From NCBI RefSeq assembly GCF_014203955.1, contig NZ_JACHKA010000001.1, positions 930,001 through 994,000 on the forward strand: a stretch of 64,000 bases of DNA. The letters run 5' to 3'. Below the pieces are notes generated by a model. The model ran no database searches. It was not told where the DNA came from and saw nothing but the letters and a program-made list of their open reading frames with translations. A program made the position numbers and the translations under genes. This document shows positions 24,893-33,442 of the stretch, in pieces; position 1 is the stretch's first letter; every line of letters begins with the position of its first letter. The DNA is from Sphingobium lignivorans. Lineage in GTDB: Bacteria > Pseudomonadota > Alphaproteobacteria > Sphingomonadales > Sphingomonadaceae.

Positions 24893-26566
24893 ATGACCGG
24901 CGAAACAGGCTTCACGCTCATCATGCAGGAGGGCGTGGATCCCACCACGGCCCCGAACAAACCGCCGCTTCCCCCGCGCGATCATGTGCAATGGGAGGAG
25001 GAGGGGCTCCTCATCGATCGCAACATCCCCGTCACGCTGCGGGATGGCGTCACCATCTACATCGATGTCTATCGCCCCGCCGACAGGCCGGATGGCCCCA
25101 TGCCGGTGCTGCTGGGCTGGAGCCCTTATGGCAAGCATGGCCTGTCGGACAGCCTGTGGCCGCCCTCCGGCGTGGAGAAGGGCTGGATGTCGCGCTTCAC
25201 GGCGTTCGAGGCGCCGGACCCGGCTTACTGGTGTGCCCATGGCTACGCCGTCTGTTTCGCCGATCCGCGCGGCGCGTGGCTTTCCGAGGGCGAGCTGCGC
25301 CACAACGGCATCGGCGAGGGCGAGGACTGCTACGACCTCATCGAGTGGCTTGGCGTGCAGCCCTGGTCCAACGGCAAGGTCGGCATGACCGGCGTCTCCT
25401 ATCTCGCGGCGATCCAGTATCTGGTGGCGCAGCTCAAGCCGCCGCATCTCGCGGCCATCAATCCGTGGGAAGGCTTCTCGGACTGGTATCGCGAATTCGC
25501 TTATCATGGCGGCATCCGCGAGACCGGCTTCCTGCCGCGCGGCTCGGCCAATCTGCGTTTCTCCACGACGCGCTATGAAGACACCAACGCCAATGTGCAG
25601 GCGCATCCGCTCCACGATGCCTATTGGGAAAGCAAGGCGCTGGACCTCGCCGCGATCGAGGTGCCGGCCTTCGTGGTGGCGAGCTGGTCCGATCATGGCC
25701 TGCACAGCCGCGGCACCTTCGAGGCTTTCCGGCAGATGTCCTCGCAGCAGAAATGGCTGCTGGCGCACGGGCAGAAGAAATGGGCGCATTTCTACAAGCC
25801 CGAGAGCCGCGAGCTGGCGCGCGCCTTCTTCGACCAGTTCCTGAAGGGGGAGGCGCGAGGCGTCGAGGCCTGGCCGCCGGTACGGATCGAAGTGCGCGAG
25901 GCCGCGCGCGTGGCGCAGGAGCGCGCCGAACAGGAATGGCCGCTGGCGCGCACCGACTATCAGCCGCTCTGGCTGGATGCCGCGAGCGGCACGCTGTCCG
26001 CCGCGCCGCTGCCGGCGCCGGCCAGCGTCTCCTACGATCCGCTCGACGAGGCCGGGGAAGCCCGGTTCGACATGCGCTTCGAGCGGGATACCGAGATCAC
26101 CGGCTACATGAAGCTCAAGCTCTGGGTGGAAGCGCAGGGCGCGGACGACATGGACCTGTTCGTCGCGATCCAGAAGCTGGACGCGGCCGGCGAGCCGGTC
26201 GGCATGACTTTCTACGCCTTCTTCGAAAACGGGCCGGTGGCGCTCGGCTGGCTGCGCGCCAGCCACCGCGCGCTGGACGAGGCGCGCTCGACGCCCTGGC
26301 AGCCGGTGCACCCGCATGATCGCGAGGAGAAGCTCGAGCCGGGCGTGCCCGTGCCGGTCGAGATCGAGATCTGGCCTTCGTCCACCCTGTTCCACGCGGG
26401 CGAGACACTGCGCGTGGTGGTGAAGGGCATGGATATCTATCGCGATGGCCTGCCGATGCTGCCCTTCGCCCGGCATGAGGACCTGCGCAACGCCGGCACC
26501 CATGTCATCCACACGGGCGGTGCGTTCGACAGCCATCTGCTCGTGCCGGTAATCCCGCAGGACTGA
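24893..26566 (+). CDS. CocE/NonD family hydrolase
   Basis: A 557-residue serine hydrolase of the X-Pro dipeptidyl-peptidase/cocaine-esterase fold. The N-terminal alpha/beta domain includes DPRGAWLSEG, the nucleophile motif GVSYLA (Ser near residue 170) and the acid in WSDHGLHS (about 265). The catalytic His region reads LLAHGQKKWAHF in place of the usual GPWTH-type motif. The C-terminal jelly-roll (from about 400, EITGYMKLKLWVEAQ to GGAFDSHLLVPVIP) is typical. The family cleaves esters or amides of bulky acids. It has its own ribosome site after a terminator and no signal peptide, so it is cytosolic and separately expressed. Confidence 0.87.
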   Translation: MTGETGFTLIMQEGVDPTTAPNKPPLPPRDHVQWEEEGLLIDRNIPVTLRDGVTIYIDVYRPADRPDGPMPVLLGWSPYGKHGLSDSLWPPSGVEKGWMSRFTAFEAPDPAYWCAHGYAVCFADPRGAWLSEGELRHNGIGEGEDCYDLIEWLGVQPWSNGKVGMTGVSYLAAIQYLVAQLKPPHLAAINPWEGFSDWYREFAYHGGIRETGFLPRGSANLRFSTTRYEDTNANVQAHPLHDAYWESKALDLAAIEVPAFVVASWSDHGLHSRGTFEAFRQMSSQQKWLLAHGQKKWAHFYKPESRELARAFFDQFLKGEARGVEAWPPVRIEVREAARVAQERAEQEWPLARTDYQPLWLDAASGTLSAAPLPAPASVSYDPLDEAGEARFDMRFERDTEITGYMKLKLWVEAQGADDMDLFVAIQKLDAAGEPVGMTFYAFFENGPVALGWLRASHRALDEARSTPWQPVHPHDREEKLEPGVPVPVEIEIWPSSTLFHAGETLRVVVKGMDIYRDGLPMLPFARHEDLRNAGTHVIHTGGAFDSHLLVPVIPQD

Positions 26567-26859
26567 GCAGCGGCGGGGCGCGCCCTGCCGCTGCCGGGAA
26601 TGGGCTGGCGGGGCGGAGCACTGATCCGCCCCGCGCGTCGTTGCGCCGCGCATGGTTGATGGCCCGCACCGGAATCGGATCGGGTGCGTCCGGCCCGTCC
26701 CTCTGCCCGGCATGAAAACCGCTGCTCTTCCAACGGGGTAGGAGAGCCGCATTCCCATATTGGCACGTTGTTTCCGTCCCCCGCATGGTTAAGCCGATGT
26801 CGTTCGGCGCATGGGCAATCTAGCCGGGAGCGGGACTCATCCAGTGGGAGACTTGAACC

Positions 26860-27540
26860 ATGTCCATGCGTAAATTGACGATTGCCGCTCTTGCCCTGTG
26901 CGGTTCGGCGCTTGCCGGGCCCGCAATGGCCCTCACCGTGCACACCGCGTCCTTCATTTCCTCGCCCACCGCGACGGTCGGGTTCGAGGGGCTTGGCTCC
27001 ATCTCCACTCCCAATCAGGTGAAGAGCTACAGCGAGAACGGCGTTCTGGTGGACTATATCGGCACGGGCTACATCTGGTCGTGGTCGCAGACCGCGCCCG
27101 AGGGGCAGTATAGCTGGTATGCCGATGGCGGCGGCTATGGCTACACCCGGTTCACCTTCGCTCAGGCAAACGCGTTCGAGCTCCTCGTGAACTCCGGTTT
27201 TTACGACGGATCGGGTGTGCTGGCCTATGATGTGCTGCTCGGCGGCGTGAGCGTCGGCACCGGCATCGCCGGGCCCGCGCCGGCTTATGGCGCAGGATGG
27301 GCCACTTATGGTTTCTCCGGCGCGACGTTCGACGAAGTGCGCCTTCAGGTGTCGCAGGGCGGGCAGGCTTTCGCGCCCACGGTTTTTGAGGCCGGCGCGT
27401 TCGATGCGGTGAAGATCGGCACTGTGGAGGTTCCGGCCGTGCCCGAGCCCGCGACCTGGGCCCTGATGATCACCGGCTTCGGCGCGGTGGGCGCCATGGT
27501 GCGTCGGTCGGCGCGTCGCGCGCGCGTGCAGTTCGCCTGA
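26860..27540 (+). CDS. PEPxxWA-type PEP-CTERM sorted exported protein
   Basis: A 226-residue exported protein with a signal peptide (LTIAALALCGSALAGPAMA) and, at the end, the sphingomonad PEP-CTERM tripartite tail: VPEPATWALMI, a short hydrophobic helix with GFGAVG, and the basic end RRSARRAR. The middle is Gly-, Tyr- and Ser-rich and resembles other beta-rich PEP-CTERM proteins of unknown role. Such proteins are cut and anchored by exosortase; none is encoded in the window. GGGAG stands 9 bases before the ATG. It stands alone, ended by a strong bidirectional terminator. Confidence 0.85.
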   Translation: MSMRKLTIAALALCGSALAGPAMALTVHTASFISSPTATVGFEGLGSISTPNQVKSYSENGVLVDYIGTGYIWSWSQTAPEGQYSWYADGGGYGYTRFTFAQANAFELLVNSGFYDGSGVLAYDVLLGGVSVGTGIAGPAPAYGAGWATYGFSGATFDEVRLQVSQGGQAFAPTVFEAGAFDAVKIGTVEVPAVPEPATWALMITGFGAVGAMVRRSARRARVQFA

Positions 27541-27551
27541 ACCGGCAAATG

Positions 27552-27587
27552 GGGGGCGGCGCGGCATCGGCCGCGCTGCCCCCTTTT
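27552..27587. terminator. strong bidirectional terminator
   Basis: A 14-bp stem (27552-27565 with 27070-series partner 27570-27583, one G-T pair) with an ATCG loop, followed by TTTT. It lies between the stop of the PEP-CTERM gene and the stop of the convergent DUF3237 gene at 27592. Confidence 0.85.
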
Positions 27588-27591
27588 CCTG

Positions 27592-28080
27592 TCAGTCCAG
27601 GGTCTGCTTCACCGCATAATAAGTGAAGATCGAGTGATCCGGACCGGACCGGCGGCTGCCGGTGCCGATGATGAGCGTGCGGCTCATCCAGTCATGCGGC
27701 CCCTCGGGCACGATGAAGGTCGGCGAGAAGCAGAAATAGGCAGGCTGCGGCGTGCCATGGTCGATGCGGCCTTCGCCGGGCTTGGCGGGCACCAGATAGC
27801 CGTTGTTGTTGATGTAGATCTTCGTCCCGTCATCGGCTTCGAGCAGATAGTGGGAATTGATGATGATCGTGCCGTCGCCGCGCACCTTGGCATAGTCCGC
27901 GCCGCTGTCCGGCACGACCTTGCCGGAAAGGCGGGGGCCGTAAATGGTGCCGCCGGAGCAGGGCGTGTAGCCTTGGCTGCCGCCGCCGGGCAGCGGGCCG
28001 AAGATGCAACGTTCCGGGCGGAACTCGACACGCATTTCGAACACGAATTCGAGATGCGCGGGAACCTGTGGTTCGGTCAT
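27592..28080 (-). CDS. DUF3237 domain protein (1)
   Basis: A 162-residue single-domain DUF3237 protein. It begins with the family pattern LEFVFEMRVEFRPE, has YGPRLSGKVVPDSGADYAKV in the middle, then SHYLLEADDGTKIYI and the conserved FIVPEGPHDWM. The fold is a small beta-barrel. In Sphingobium SYK-6 two DUF3237 proteins, PhcF and PhcG, are reported as decarboxylases that turn a phenylcoumaran-derived acid into a stilbene. That is family knowledge, not proof for this copy. It is the last gene of a three-gene minus-strand operon (NTF2, DUF3237, DUF3237), with AAGGA six bases before the ATG. Confidence 0.85.
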   Translation of the reverse strand: MTEPQVPAHLEFVFEMRVEFRPERCIFGPLPGGGSQGYTPCSGGTIYGPRLSGKVVPDSGADYAKVRGDGTIIINSHYLLEADDGTKIYINNNGYLVPAKPGEGRIDHGTPQPAYFCFSPTFIVPEGPHDWMSRTLIIGTGSRRSGPDHSIFTYYAVKQTLD

Positions 28081-28132
28081 GGGAAGTCCTTGTGTTTCGC
28101 GATGAATGAGGGGTCGAGGGCGCGATCGGCGC

Positions 28133-28624
28133 TCACAGCAGCATGAAATAATGGATGCGGTTCGCCTTCGGGATCTTCTCGGCCACGCCCACGAAGATGT
28201 GCTTGCCGAGCCAGTCGTGCGGGCCCTCGGGCACGTCGAACTTGGGGCTCACGCGCATATAATAGTCTTCCGCCGAGACGTCCTCGTTGCGCGCCATGCG
28301 CTCCATCGCGTCGCCCTCGGCCCAGCGATAGCCGCGGCTCTGCAGGTAGATGGGGGTGCCGTCATCCGCTTCGAGCATGTAGCGGGCGTCGAAATCGATG
28401 ACGCCGTTGGGCCGCACCAGCGGGAAGTCGCCGCCGCTCATCGGAATGACGCGGCCCTTGATGCGCGGGCCCTCGAACGTTCCTTGCGCGGCCCACACCG
28501 CCGCGCGGGTCGCGCCCATGCTGGTCGGCTTGACCCAGATGGCGGGCGTGAGGTCGATGGACACGGTGAACGCGAACTCGAAGCGCGGCGCGAAGGGGTG
28601 GGGCGGCAGGTCTGGCGTCGCCAT
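28133..28624 (-). CDS. DUF3237 domain protein (2)
   Basis: A 163-residue paralog of the next gene in the operon. It shares FEFAFTVSIDLTP at the start, FEGPRIKGRVIPMSGGDFPLV, ARYMLEADDGTPIYL and VPEGPHDWLG, but is divergent elsewhere. Two paralogs in a row recall the two enantiomer-specific decarboxylases PhcF and PhcG of sphingomonad phenylcoumaran catabolism; here this is inference. AAGGAG lies 10 bases before the ATG. It is 41 bp after the NTF2 gene and 52 bp before the second DUF3237 gene. Confidence 0.85.
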   Translation of the reverse strand: MATPDLPPHPFAPRFEFAFTVSIDLTPAIWVKPTSMGATRAAVWAAQGTFEGPRIKGRVIPMSGGDFPLVRPNGVIDFDARYMLEADDGTPIYLQSRGYRWAEGDAMERMARNEDVSAEDYYMRVSPKFDVPEGPHDWLGKHIFVGVAEKIPKANRIHYFMLL

Positions 28625-28665
28625 GGATGCATGTCTCCTTGTCTATATGGTCAGGGTCTGTCTGG

Positions 28666-29067
28666 TCAGGCGGAAGCGGGCGTGACGGGCAGGGTCCGGT
28701 AGCGCGCACCCAGGATGCGGGCGAACTTGCCGTCGCGAAGATAATAGAAGCCGAGGCTCTCGATGTTGATCGACTGGCCTTTCATCAGCGGTCCGGCGAT
28801 GAAGTCCGGCCAGTCCACCAGTCCGTAGAACTCGGTGCGCACATGGCAGGCCAGCGTGTCCGGCCCGGCGGCGACGGCCAGGATGTCCAGCGTCTCGCGC
28901 ACTTTGGATTTCACGTCGCGATAGAAATCGAGAATGTTGTCGCGGCCGATGATCTGGCGTTTTTCGCCGAGATTGAAGATCACGTCGTCGCAGTAATAGC
29001 GGGCGAAACCCTCGAAATCATTGGCGTTGAAGCGGGCGATATAGTCCGCATAATCCTCTTCGGTCAT
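28666..29067 (-). CDS. NTF2/SnoaL-like protein (paralog A)
   Basis: A 133-residue NTF2-fold protein with the pattern ARFNANDFEGFARYY-DDV, IIGRDNILDFYRDVK, RTEFYGLVDWPDF and IESLGFYYLRDGKFARI. It is a close paralog of the proteins at 36.2 and 41.1 kb. The same framework (FN-x2-DFEGF, GR-x3-DFYR, DWPDF, DG+F) is kept while pocket residues change, which suggests related but distinct small-molecule substrates. First gene of the minus-strand operon with two DUF3237 genes. Its start is preceded by AGGCAGG and, 48 bp further up, by a perfect TGTTGA-N4-TCAACA palindrome. Confidence 0.85.
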   Translation of the reverse strand: MTEEDYADYIARFNANDFEGFARYYCDDVIFNLGEKRQIIGRDNILDFYRDVKSKVRETLDILAVAAGPDTLACHVRTEFYGLVDWPDFIAGPLMKGQSINIESLGFYYLRDGKFARILGARYRTLPVTPASA

Positions 29068-29114
29068 CCTGCCTGCCTCTCCCGCGGTCGGGTTTGTGAA
29101 GAGCGCCGCGATAT

Positions 29115-29130
29115 TGTTGATTCTTCAACA
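29115..29130. promoter_or_regulatory. candidate MarR operator, site A
   Basis: TGTTGA-TTCT-TCAACA, a perfect palindrome with 6-base arms, lies in the divergent gap between the NTF2-DUF3237 operon and the tandem MarR gene. Related sequences lie at 30273, 38026 and 43212, each at the head of a transcription unit of the same region. Confidence 0.55.
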
Positions 29131-29289
29131 CCTATGCGAGCCATGGGCATCAATCAACTCCTATTAGAACAAGTCCGGCCGATATTCCGGATTGCATTCG
29201 GCGGCGATTTCGGTCGAAACTGGCAATCGTGGATAAGATCAACAGTTGCAAGCGCTCTCATGGCTAGGGCCGGGGGGCAAGTGGACATC

Positions 29290-30249
29290 ATGGCATCCGG
29301 ACCCTGTCGGCCGGAGGCGGTCAGGCGCGTCCCGATCGAGGAGGTCATGCGCATCTTCGTGCGCAAGGCCGGCTTCCTGCTCAACCGCATCGACCAGATT
29401 GCCAACGCGCTGTACGGATCGCTGGCGGAAGGCCGCGAGACTCTGGCCCAGGCGGAAATGCTGCTGGCGATCGAGGCGGGCACCGCGCGCGATCAGGTGG
29501 GCCTCGCGCGGACCTGCGGCATCGATACCTCGACCACCGCGATCATCCTCGACAATCTCGAAATGACCGGGCTTGTCGAGCGCGTGCAGGACCAGCGGGA
29601 CCGGCGCCGCAGCCTGCCGGTCCTCACGGCGCAGGGGCGGCAGCGCATGCCGGCGGTGCGCGCGGCCTTCGCTGCCCTGCAGGAGGTCATGCTGGCGGGG
29701 CTGGACGGCCCGGGGCGCGCGCTGCTGGTCGAGCAGCTCGGGCGGATTGCGCGGGATGGCGATGCCGTCGCACCGCGCTGGGATGTTGCCACCTCGCCTT
29801 TCGCGGATGCTCCGAGCCTGCTGTGCAGGCGGGCGCTGCAGATCTGCAATGCCCATTTCCAGGCCTGCGTCTCGCCGCTCCATGTCACGCTGCGGCAATT
29901 CTCCGCGCTCATCATCCTGCATCTGCATCCCGGCCTCAGCCAGGTCGAATATGCCCGCGTCTACGGGCTCGATCCCTCGACATGCGCCATCGTGCTCAAG
30001 AAGCTCGCCAGCCGGGGGCTGCTCCGCGCGGCGCGCTCGGTCGAGGACCGGCGCAAGACGCTCTACGAGACCACGCAGGCGGGGCGGGACTATGCCGCCG
30101 CCATCCAGCCCGCCGCCGACGAAAGCGAGGAGCGGATGCTCGCCTCCTTCGCTCCGGCCGACCGCGCGGCCCTGCGCGCCAGCCTCCAGGCCATCGTGCG
30201 GGAGCATTCCGCAGGCCTGCGTTATCCCGGCTGCCTTCCCTGGGAATGA
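29290..30249 (+). CDS. tandem double-MarR-domain transcriptional regulator
   Basis: A 319-residue protein made of two MarR-type winged-helix halves in one chain. The first half (about residues 20-125) has QVGLARTCGIDTSTTAIILDNLEMTGLVER and the wing DQRDRRRSLPVLT. The second (about 180-290) has QVEYARVYGLDPSTCAIVLKKLASRGLL and the wing VEDRRKTLYETT. MarR proteins normally dimerise; here one chain could form a pseudo-dimer. The start is uncertain: ATG 29290 is used, while ATG 29134 upstream and ATG 29347 (GAGGAGG two bases before it) are alternatives. It is divergent from the DUF3237 operon and upstream of the aldehyde dehydrogenase operon, so it probably controls both. Confidence 0.82.
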   Translation: MASGPCRPEAVRRVPIEEVMRIFVRKAGFLLNRIDQIANALYGSLAEGRETLAQAEMLLAIEAGTARDQVGLARTCGIDTSTTAIILDNLEMTGLVERVQDQRDRRRSLPVLTAQGRQRMPAVRAAFAALQEVMLAGLDGPGRALLVEQLGRIARDGDAVAPRWDVATSPFADAPSLLCRRALQICNAHFQACVSPLHVTLRQFSALIILHLHPGLSQVEYARVYGLDPSTCAIVLKKLASRGLLRAARSVEDRRKTLYETTQAGRDYAAAIQPAADESEERMLASFAPADRAALRASLQAIVREHSAGLRYPGCLPWE

Positions 30250-30272
30250 AGTGGTGGACGAAATCAACGGTT

Positions 30273-30288
30273 GATTGATGTCTCAACA
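30273..30288. promoter_or_regulatory. candidate MarR operator, site B
   Basis: GATTGA-TGTC-TCAACA keeps the TTGA-N4-TCAACA core of site A. It lies 59 bp before the ALDH operon start, in the 97-bp gap after the tandem MarR gene. An overlapping CAACGGTTG palindrome (30265-30273) lies just before it. Confidence 0.45.
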
Positions 30289-30346
30289 TCGATATACAAC
30301 GATGTCTGACGAATTTGACGAGTCGTCCACTCGGGAGAGGTATTGA

Positions 30347-31801
30347 ATGTCTGAAGGCGATCTGCGCACGCTGCCGGTGCGCAATCCACGTACCGGCGAA
30401 ATCGATCTTACCCTGACGGTCGCGAGCGCGGCGGAGGTCGCGCAGAAAGCGGCTCGCCTGCGCGAGAACCAGAAGGCCTGGGGCGCCATGCCCCTCCCGG
30501 CGCGGATCGGCATCATGCAGCGCTTCCTGGGCGAAGTGGCGAAGCGCAAGGACGCGATCGCCGAGGCGGACGCCGCCGATACCGGGGGCTGCCACACATC
30601 CTATCTCCAGGGCTTCATCACCATGGGGACCATCGGCGGCTGGATCGAGGACGCGCAGGCCGCGCTCGACAAGGCGGGCTATGAAGGCCCCTCCAAGGCC
30701 ATGCCGAGCGTGTCGGTGCGCACCCAGTTCGTGCCTTATCCGCTGGTGAGCGTGATCGGGCCGTGGAACGCGCCGATGATGCTGGTGCTGCTCGATGCCA
30801 TTCCCGCGCTGTTCGCGGGCTGCGCGGTGCTCATCAAGGCGTCGGAAGTGACGCCGCGCTGGGTGGAAGCGCTGTTCGAGGCCGTGAAGCAGGTGCCAGA
30901 GCTCGCCGGCGTGTTCGATTATGTGCATGGCGATGGGTCCACGGGCCAGGCGATGATCGATGAATCAGACCTCGTCTGCTTCACCGGCAGCGTGCCCACG
31001 GGGCGCAAGATCGCCGTTCAGTGCGCCCAGCGGCTCATCCCCTGCTATCTGGAGCTGGGCGGCAAGGACCCGGTGATCGTCACGGCCGATGCCGATCTGG
31101 AGCGGGCGACCACGGCCGTGCTGCGCGGCGGCGTGCATGCCAATGGCATGGTCTGCTTCTCGGTCGAGCGCATCTATGTCGCGCGCGCCATCCATGACGA
31201 CTTCGTGAAGCTGCTGGTGGAAAAGGCGCAGAAGGTGCGCCTCAACTGCGACAATCCGCGCGCCGGCCATCTCCATCCCTTCACTTTCGCGCCGCAGGCG
31301 GACATCGTGGCGAAGCAGCTGGCGGACGCCGTTGCCGCCGGCGCGACGATCCTGACCGGCGGCGAGGTCGAGACCATCCATGGCGGTCTCTACATGCGGC
31401 CGACCGTGGTGACCGGCGTCAATCACGAGATGGCGCTGATGAAGGACGAGACGTTCGGCCCGATCCTGCCGGTCATGCCGTTCGACACGGTCGAGGAAGC
31501 GATCGCGCTCGCCAATGATACCGAGTTCGGCCTCACCGCGAATGTGATCGCCGGCAGCGACGAGGATGCGCTGGCCATCGGCCTGCAGGTGAATGCCGGT
31601 TCGGTCTTCATGCAGGACACGTTCCTCACCTTCGCCAAGAACCGCACCGTGGGCTCGAACAGCTTCGGTGTCTCGGGCGTGGGCGGCGGTTCGCGCACCG
31701 GGCCGGAAGCGATCCTGCGCTATGTCCGCCGCAAGGCGCTGCTCACCCAGCATGGCGCGCCCGCGGACATCCAGGACGATCATCATCTCGGACGGCATTG
31801 A
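30347..31801 (+). CDS. aldehyde dehydrogenase family protein (1)
   Basis: A 484-residue NAD(P)-dependent enzyme oxidising an aldehyde to its acid. Visible motifs are IGPWNAPMML (about 136), FTGSVPTGRKIA (about 211), general base Glu236 in ELGGKDP and catalytic Cys270 in GMVCFSVERIYV. The usual GQ before Cys is replaced by NGMV. FGPILPVMPF marks the cofactor region. First gene of a plus-strand operon with SnoaL, alcohol dehydrogenase, hydrolase and carotenoid-oxygenase genes. In that setting an aromatic aldehyde from side-chain cleavage is the likely substrate, by inference. GGGAGAGG lies 7 bases before the ATG. Confidence 0.9.
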   Translation: MSEGDLRTLPVRNPRTGEIDLTLTVASAAEVAQKAARLRENQKAWGAMPLPARIGIMQRFLGEVAKRKDAIAEADAADTGGCHTSYLQGFITMGTIGGWIEDAQAALDKAGYEGPSKAMPSVSVRTQFVPYPLVSVIGPWNAPMMLVLLDAIPALFAGCAVLIKASEVTPRWVEALFEAVKQVPELAGVFDYVHGDGSTGQAMIDESDLVCFTGSVPTGRKIAVQCAQRLIPCYLELGGKDPVIVTADADLERATTAVLRGGVHANGMVCFSVERIYVARAIHDDFVKLLVEKAQKVRLNCDNPRAGHLHPFTFAPQADIVAKQLADAVAAGATILTGGEVETIHGGLYMRPTVVTGVNHEMALMKDETFGPILPVMPFDTVEEAIALANDTEFGLTANVIAGSDEDALAIGLQVNAGSVFMQDTFLTFAKNRTVGSNSFGVSGVGGGSRTGPEAILRYVRRKALLTQHGAPADIQDDHHLGRH

Positions 31802-31826
31802 GAATTAAAGGACGGAGGGAACTGAC

Positions 31827-32336
31827 ATGGCATGGCAACTGAGCGCGCTCGACCGGCTCGAAATCCAGGAACTCTATGCGCGCTACGCATGGGGCATCGA
31901 TCTGGCCGATGAGGAGATGGCGCTGTCCGCCTTCGCGAAGGACGGCTGGTTCGATCATCTCTGGCAGGGCCGGGTGCAGGGGCATGAGGCGATCCTCGAG
32001 AACCTGCGGTCCCTGTGGAACGACCGGCAGAGCTGGTGGTATGGCCGCCAGCACCTGATGAACACCATCATCATGGACCCGCGCGAGGAAGAGGGGGAAG
32101 TGGACTGCCGCTGCTTCTTCCAGATCATCCAGTTCCAGACCGATTATCACACCAACTTCGTGTTCGGCATCGGCACGCGGCAGGATCATGTGACGAAGAA
32201 GGAAGGCGTGTGGCGCTTCCAGTCGCTGCACGTGAATGCGTGGACGGCGGCCGATCAGGTGCCGTGGAAGGGCGAGATCCTGCTCAAGCAGAAGCCCAGC
32301 CACAAGGCGCCGCCCGTCGCGGGCAGGAAGGACTGA
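31827..32336 (+). CDS. SnoaL/NTF2-like protein of the ALDH-CCD operon
   Basis: A 169-residue SnoaL_4-type protein: LSALDRLEIQELYARYAWGIDLADEEMALS at the start, then GWFDH, GHEAILENLRSLW, RQHLMNTII and WRFQSLHVNAWT. This is a different NTF2 branch from the 126-133-residue paralogs A-C. Branch members include dehydratases, and sphingomonad LdpA, an NTF2-fold lyase, releases formaldehyde from diarylpropane lignin dimers to give lignostilbene. A lignostilbene-type oxygenase gene in the same operon makes a lyase role worth testing, but orthology is not established. It lies 25 bp after the ALDH gene and 5 bp before the alcohol dehydrogenase gene. Confidence 0.82.
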   Translation: MAWQLSALDRLEIQELYARYAWGIDLADEEMALSAFAKDGWFDHLWQGRVQGHEAILENLRSLWNDRQSWWYGRQHLMNTIIMDPREEEGEVDCRCFFQIIQFQTDYHTNFVFGIGTRQDHVTKKEGVWRFQSLHVNAWTAADQVPWKGEILLKQKPSHKAPPVAGRKD

Positions 32337-32341
32337 GCGCC

Positions 32342-33442
32342 ATGAAGATCACCGCTGCCGTCAGCCGCTCCAATCAGGCGGCGCCCAGTCTCGAGACGCT
32401 CGAGCTTGAGGCGCCGCGCCCCGGCGAATTGCTGGTGCGCATCGTCGCGGTCGGCATCTGCCATACCGATCTGCACGAGCATCCCGGCCGTCACGCGCCG
32501 CATCCCATCGTGCTCGGCCATGAAGGCGCCGGCGTGGTGGAAGCGCTGGGCGAGGGCGTGCGCGGCTTCGCGGTGGGCGACCATGTGCTGCTCTCCGGCA
32601 GCAGCTGCGGCGCCTGCCCGAGCTGCATCGCCGGGCGGCCGACCTATTGCGACCTCGCGATGCCGATGAATTTCGGCGGCAAGCGGCTCGACGGGTCGAC
32701 CGCGCTGTCCTGCGGGGAGGAGTCGATCCACTCGCACTTCTTCGGCCAGTCCTCCTTCGCCACGCACAGCATCGTGCCCGAGCGCACGGCCGTGAAGGTG
32801 GACAAGGACGTGCCGCTGGAACTGCTCGCGCCGCTCGGCTGCGGCGTCATCACGGGCGCGGGCTCGGTGATCGAGGCGCTCAAAGTGAAGGCGGGCGACA
32901 CGATCGCCATCTTCGGCACGGGCGGCGTCGGCCTCTCGGCGGTGATGGCGGCGCGGCTGGTCGGCGCGCGGCGCATCGTCGCGGTGGACATCAACCAGGA
33001 GCGGCTCGACCTCGCGCTGGAACTGGGTGCGACCGACATCGTGCGGGCGGACGGCGAGAATGTCGCGCAGCAGATCCGCGCCCTCACCGGGCGCGGCGTG
33101 GACTATACGCTGAACACGACCACGGTGGCCGCGGTGCACACCATGGCGCTGGAATGCCTTTCCATGAACGGCACGGCCGGTTTCGTCGCCGCGCCGCGCG
33201 GGGAATGGGCGCCGGCCATGTTCCCCATGCTGGCGGGCGGGCGGCAATTGCGCGGCATCCTGGGCGGCGACGCCAATCCGCGCACGTTCCTGCCGATGCT
33301 GATCGATTACTGGAAGCAGGGTCGCTTCCCCTTCGAGAAGCTCATCAAGGCCTATCGGTTCGACGAGATCGAACAGGCTTTTCACGACAGCGAGAAAGGC
33401 ACCGTCATCAAGGCCGTGCTCAAGGTGGGAGAAGCTGCATGA
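32342..33442 (+). CDS. zinc-dependent alcohol dehydrogenase, aryl-alcohol type
   Basis: A 366-residue medium-chain dehydrogenase. Catalytic zinc ligands are Cys40 (GICHTD) and the His60-Glu61 pair (LGHEGAG), with the CGVITGAG segment carrying the third Cys. The structural-zinc loop is SSCGACPSCIAGRPTYC. The Rossmann motif is GTGGVGLSAV (about 200). The CGxITGAG and FGQSSFATH features place it with benzyl/aryl alcohol dehydrogenases (XylB/class III-like). It would interconvert an aromatic alcohol and aldehyde in the pathway. Its stop overlaps the ATG of the hydrolase (ATGA). A long upstream extension of the frame overlaps the SnoaL gene and is rejected. Confidence 0.9.
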   Translation: MKITAAVSRSNQAAPSLETLELEAPRPGELLVRIVAVGICHTDLHEHPGRHAPHPIVLGHEGAGVVEALGEGVRGFAVGDHVLLSGSSCGACPSCIAGRPTYCDLAMPMNFGGKRLDGSTALSCGEESIHSHFFGQSSFATHSIVPERTAVKVDKDVPLELLAPLGCGVITGAGSVIEALKVKAGDTIAIFGTGGVGLSAVMAARLVGARRIVAVDINQERLDLALELGATDIVRADGENVAQQIRALTGRGVDYTLNTTTVAAVHTMALECLSMNGTAGFVAAPRGEWAPAMFPMLAGGRQLRGILGGDANPRTFLPMLIDYWKQGRFPFEKLIKAYRFDEIEQAFHDSEKGTVIKAVLKVGEAA

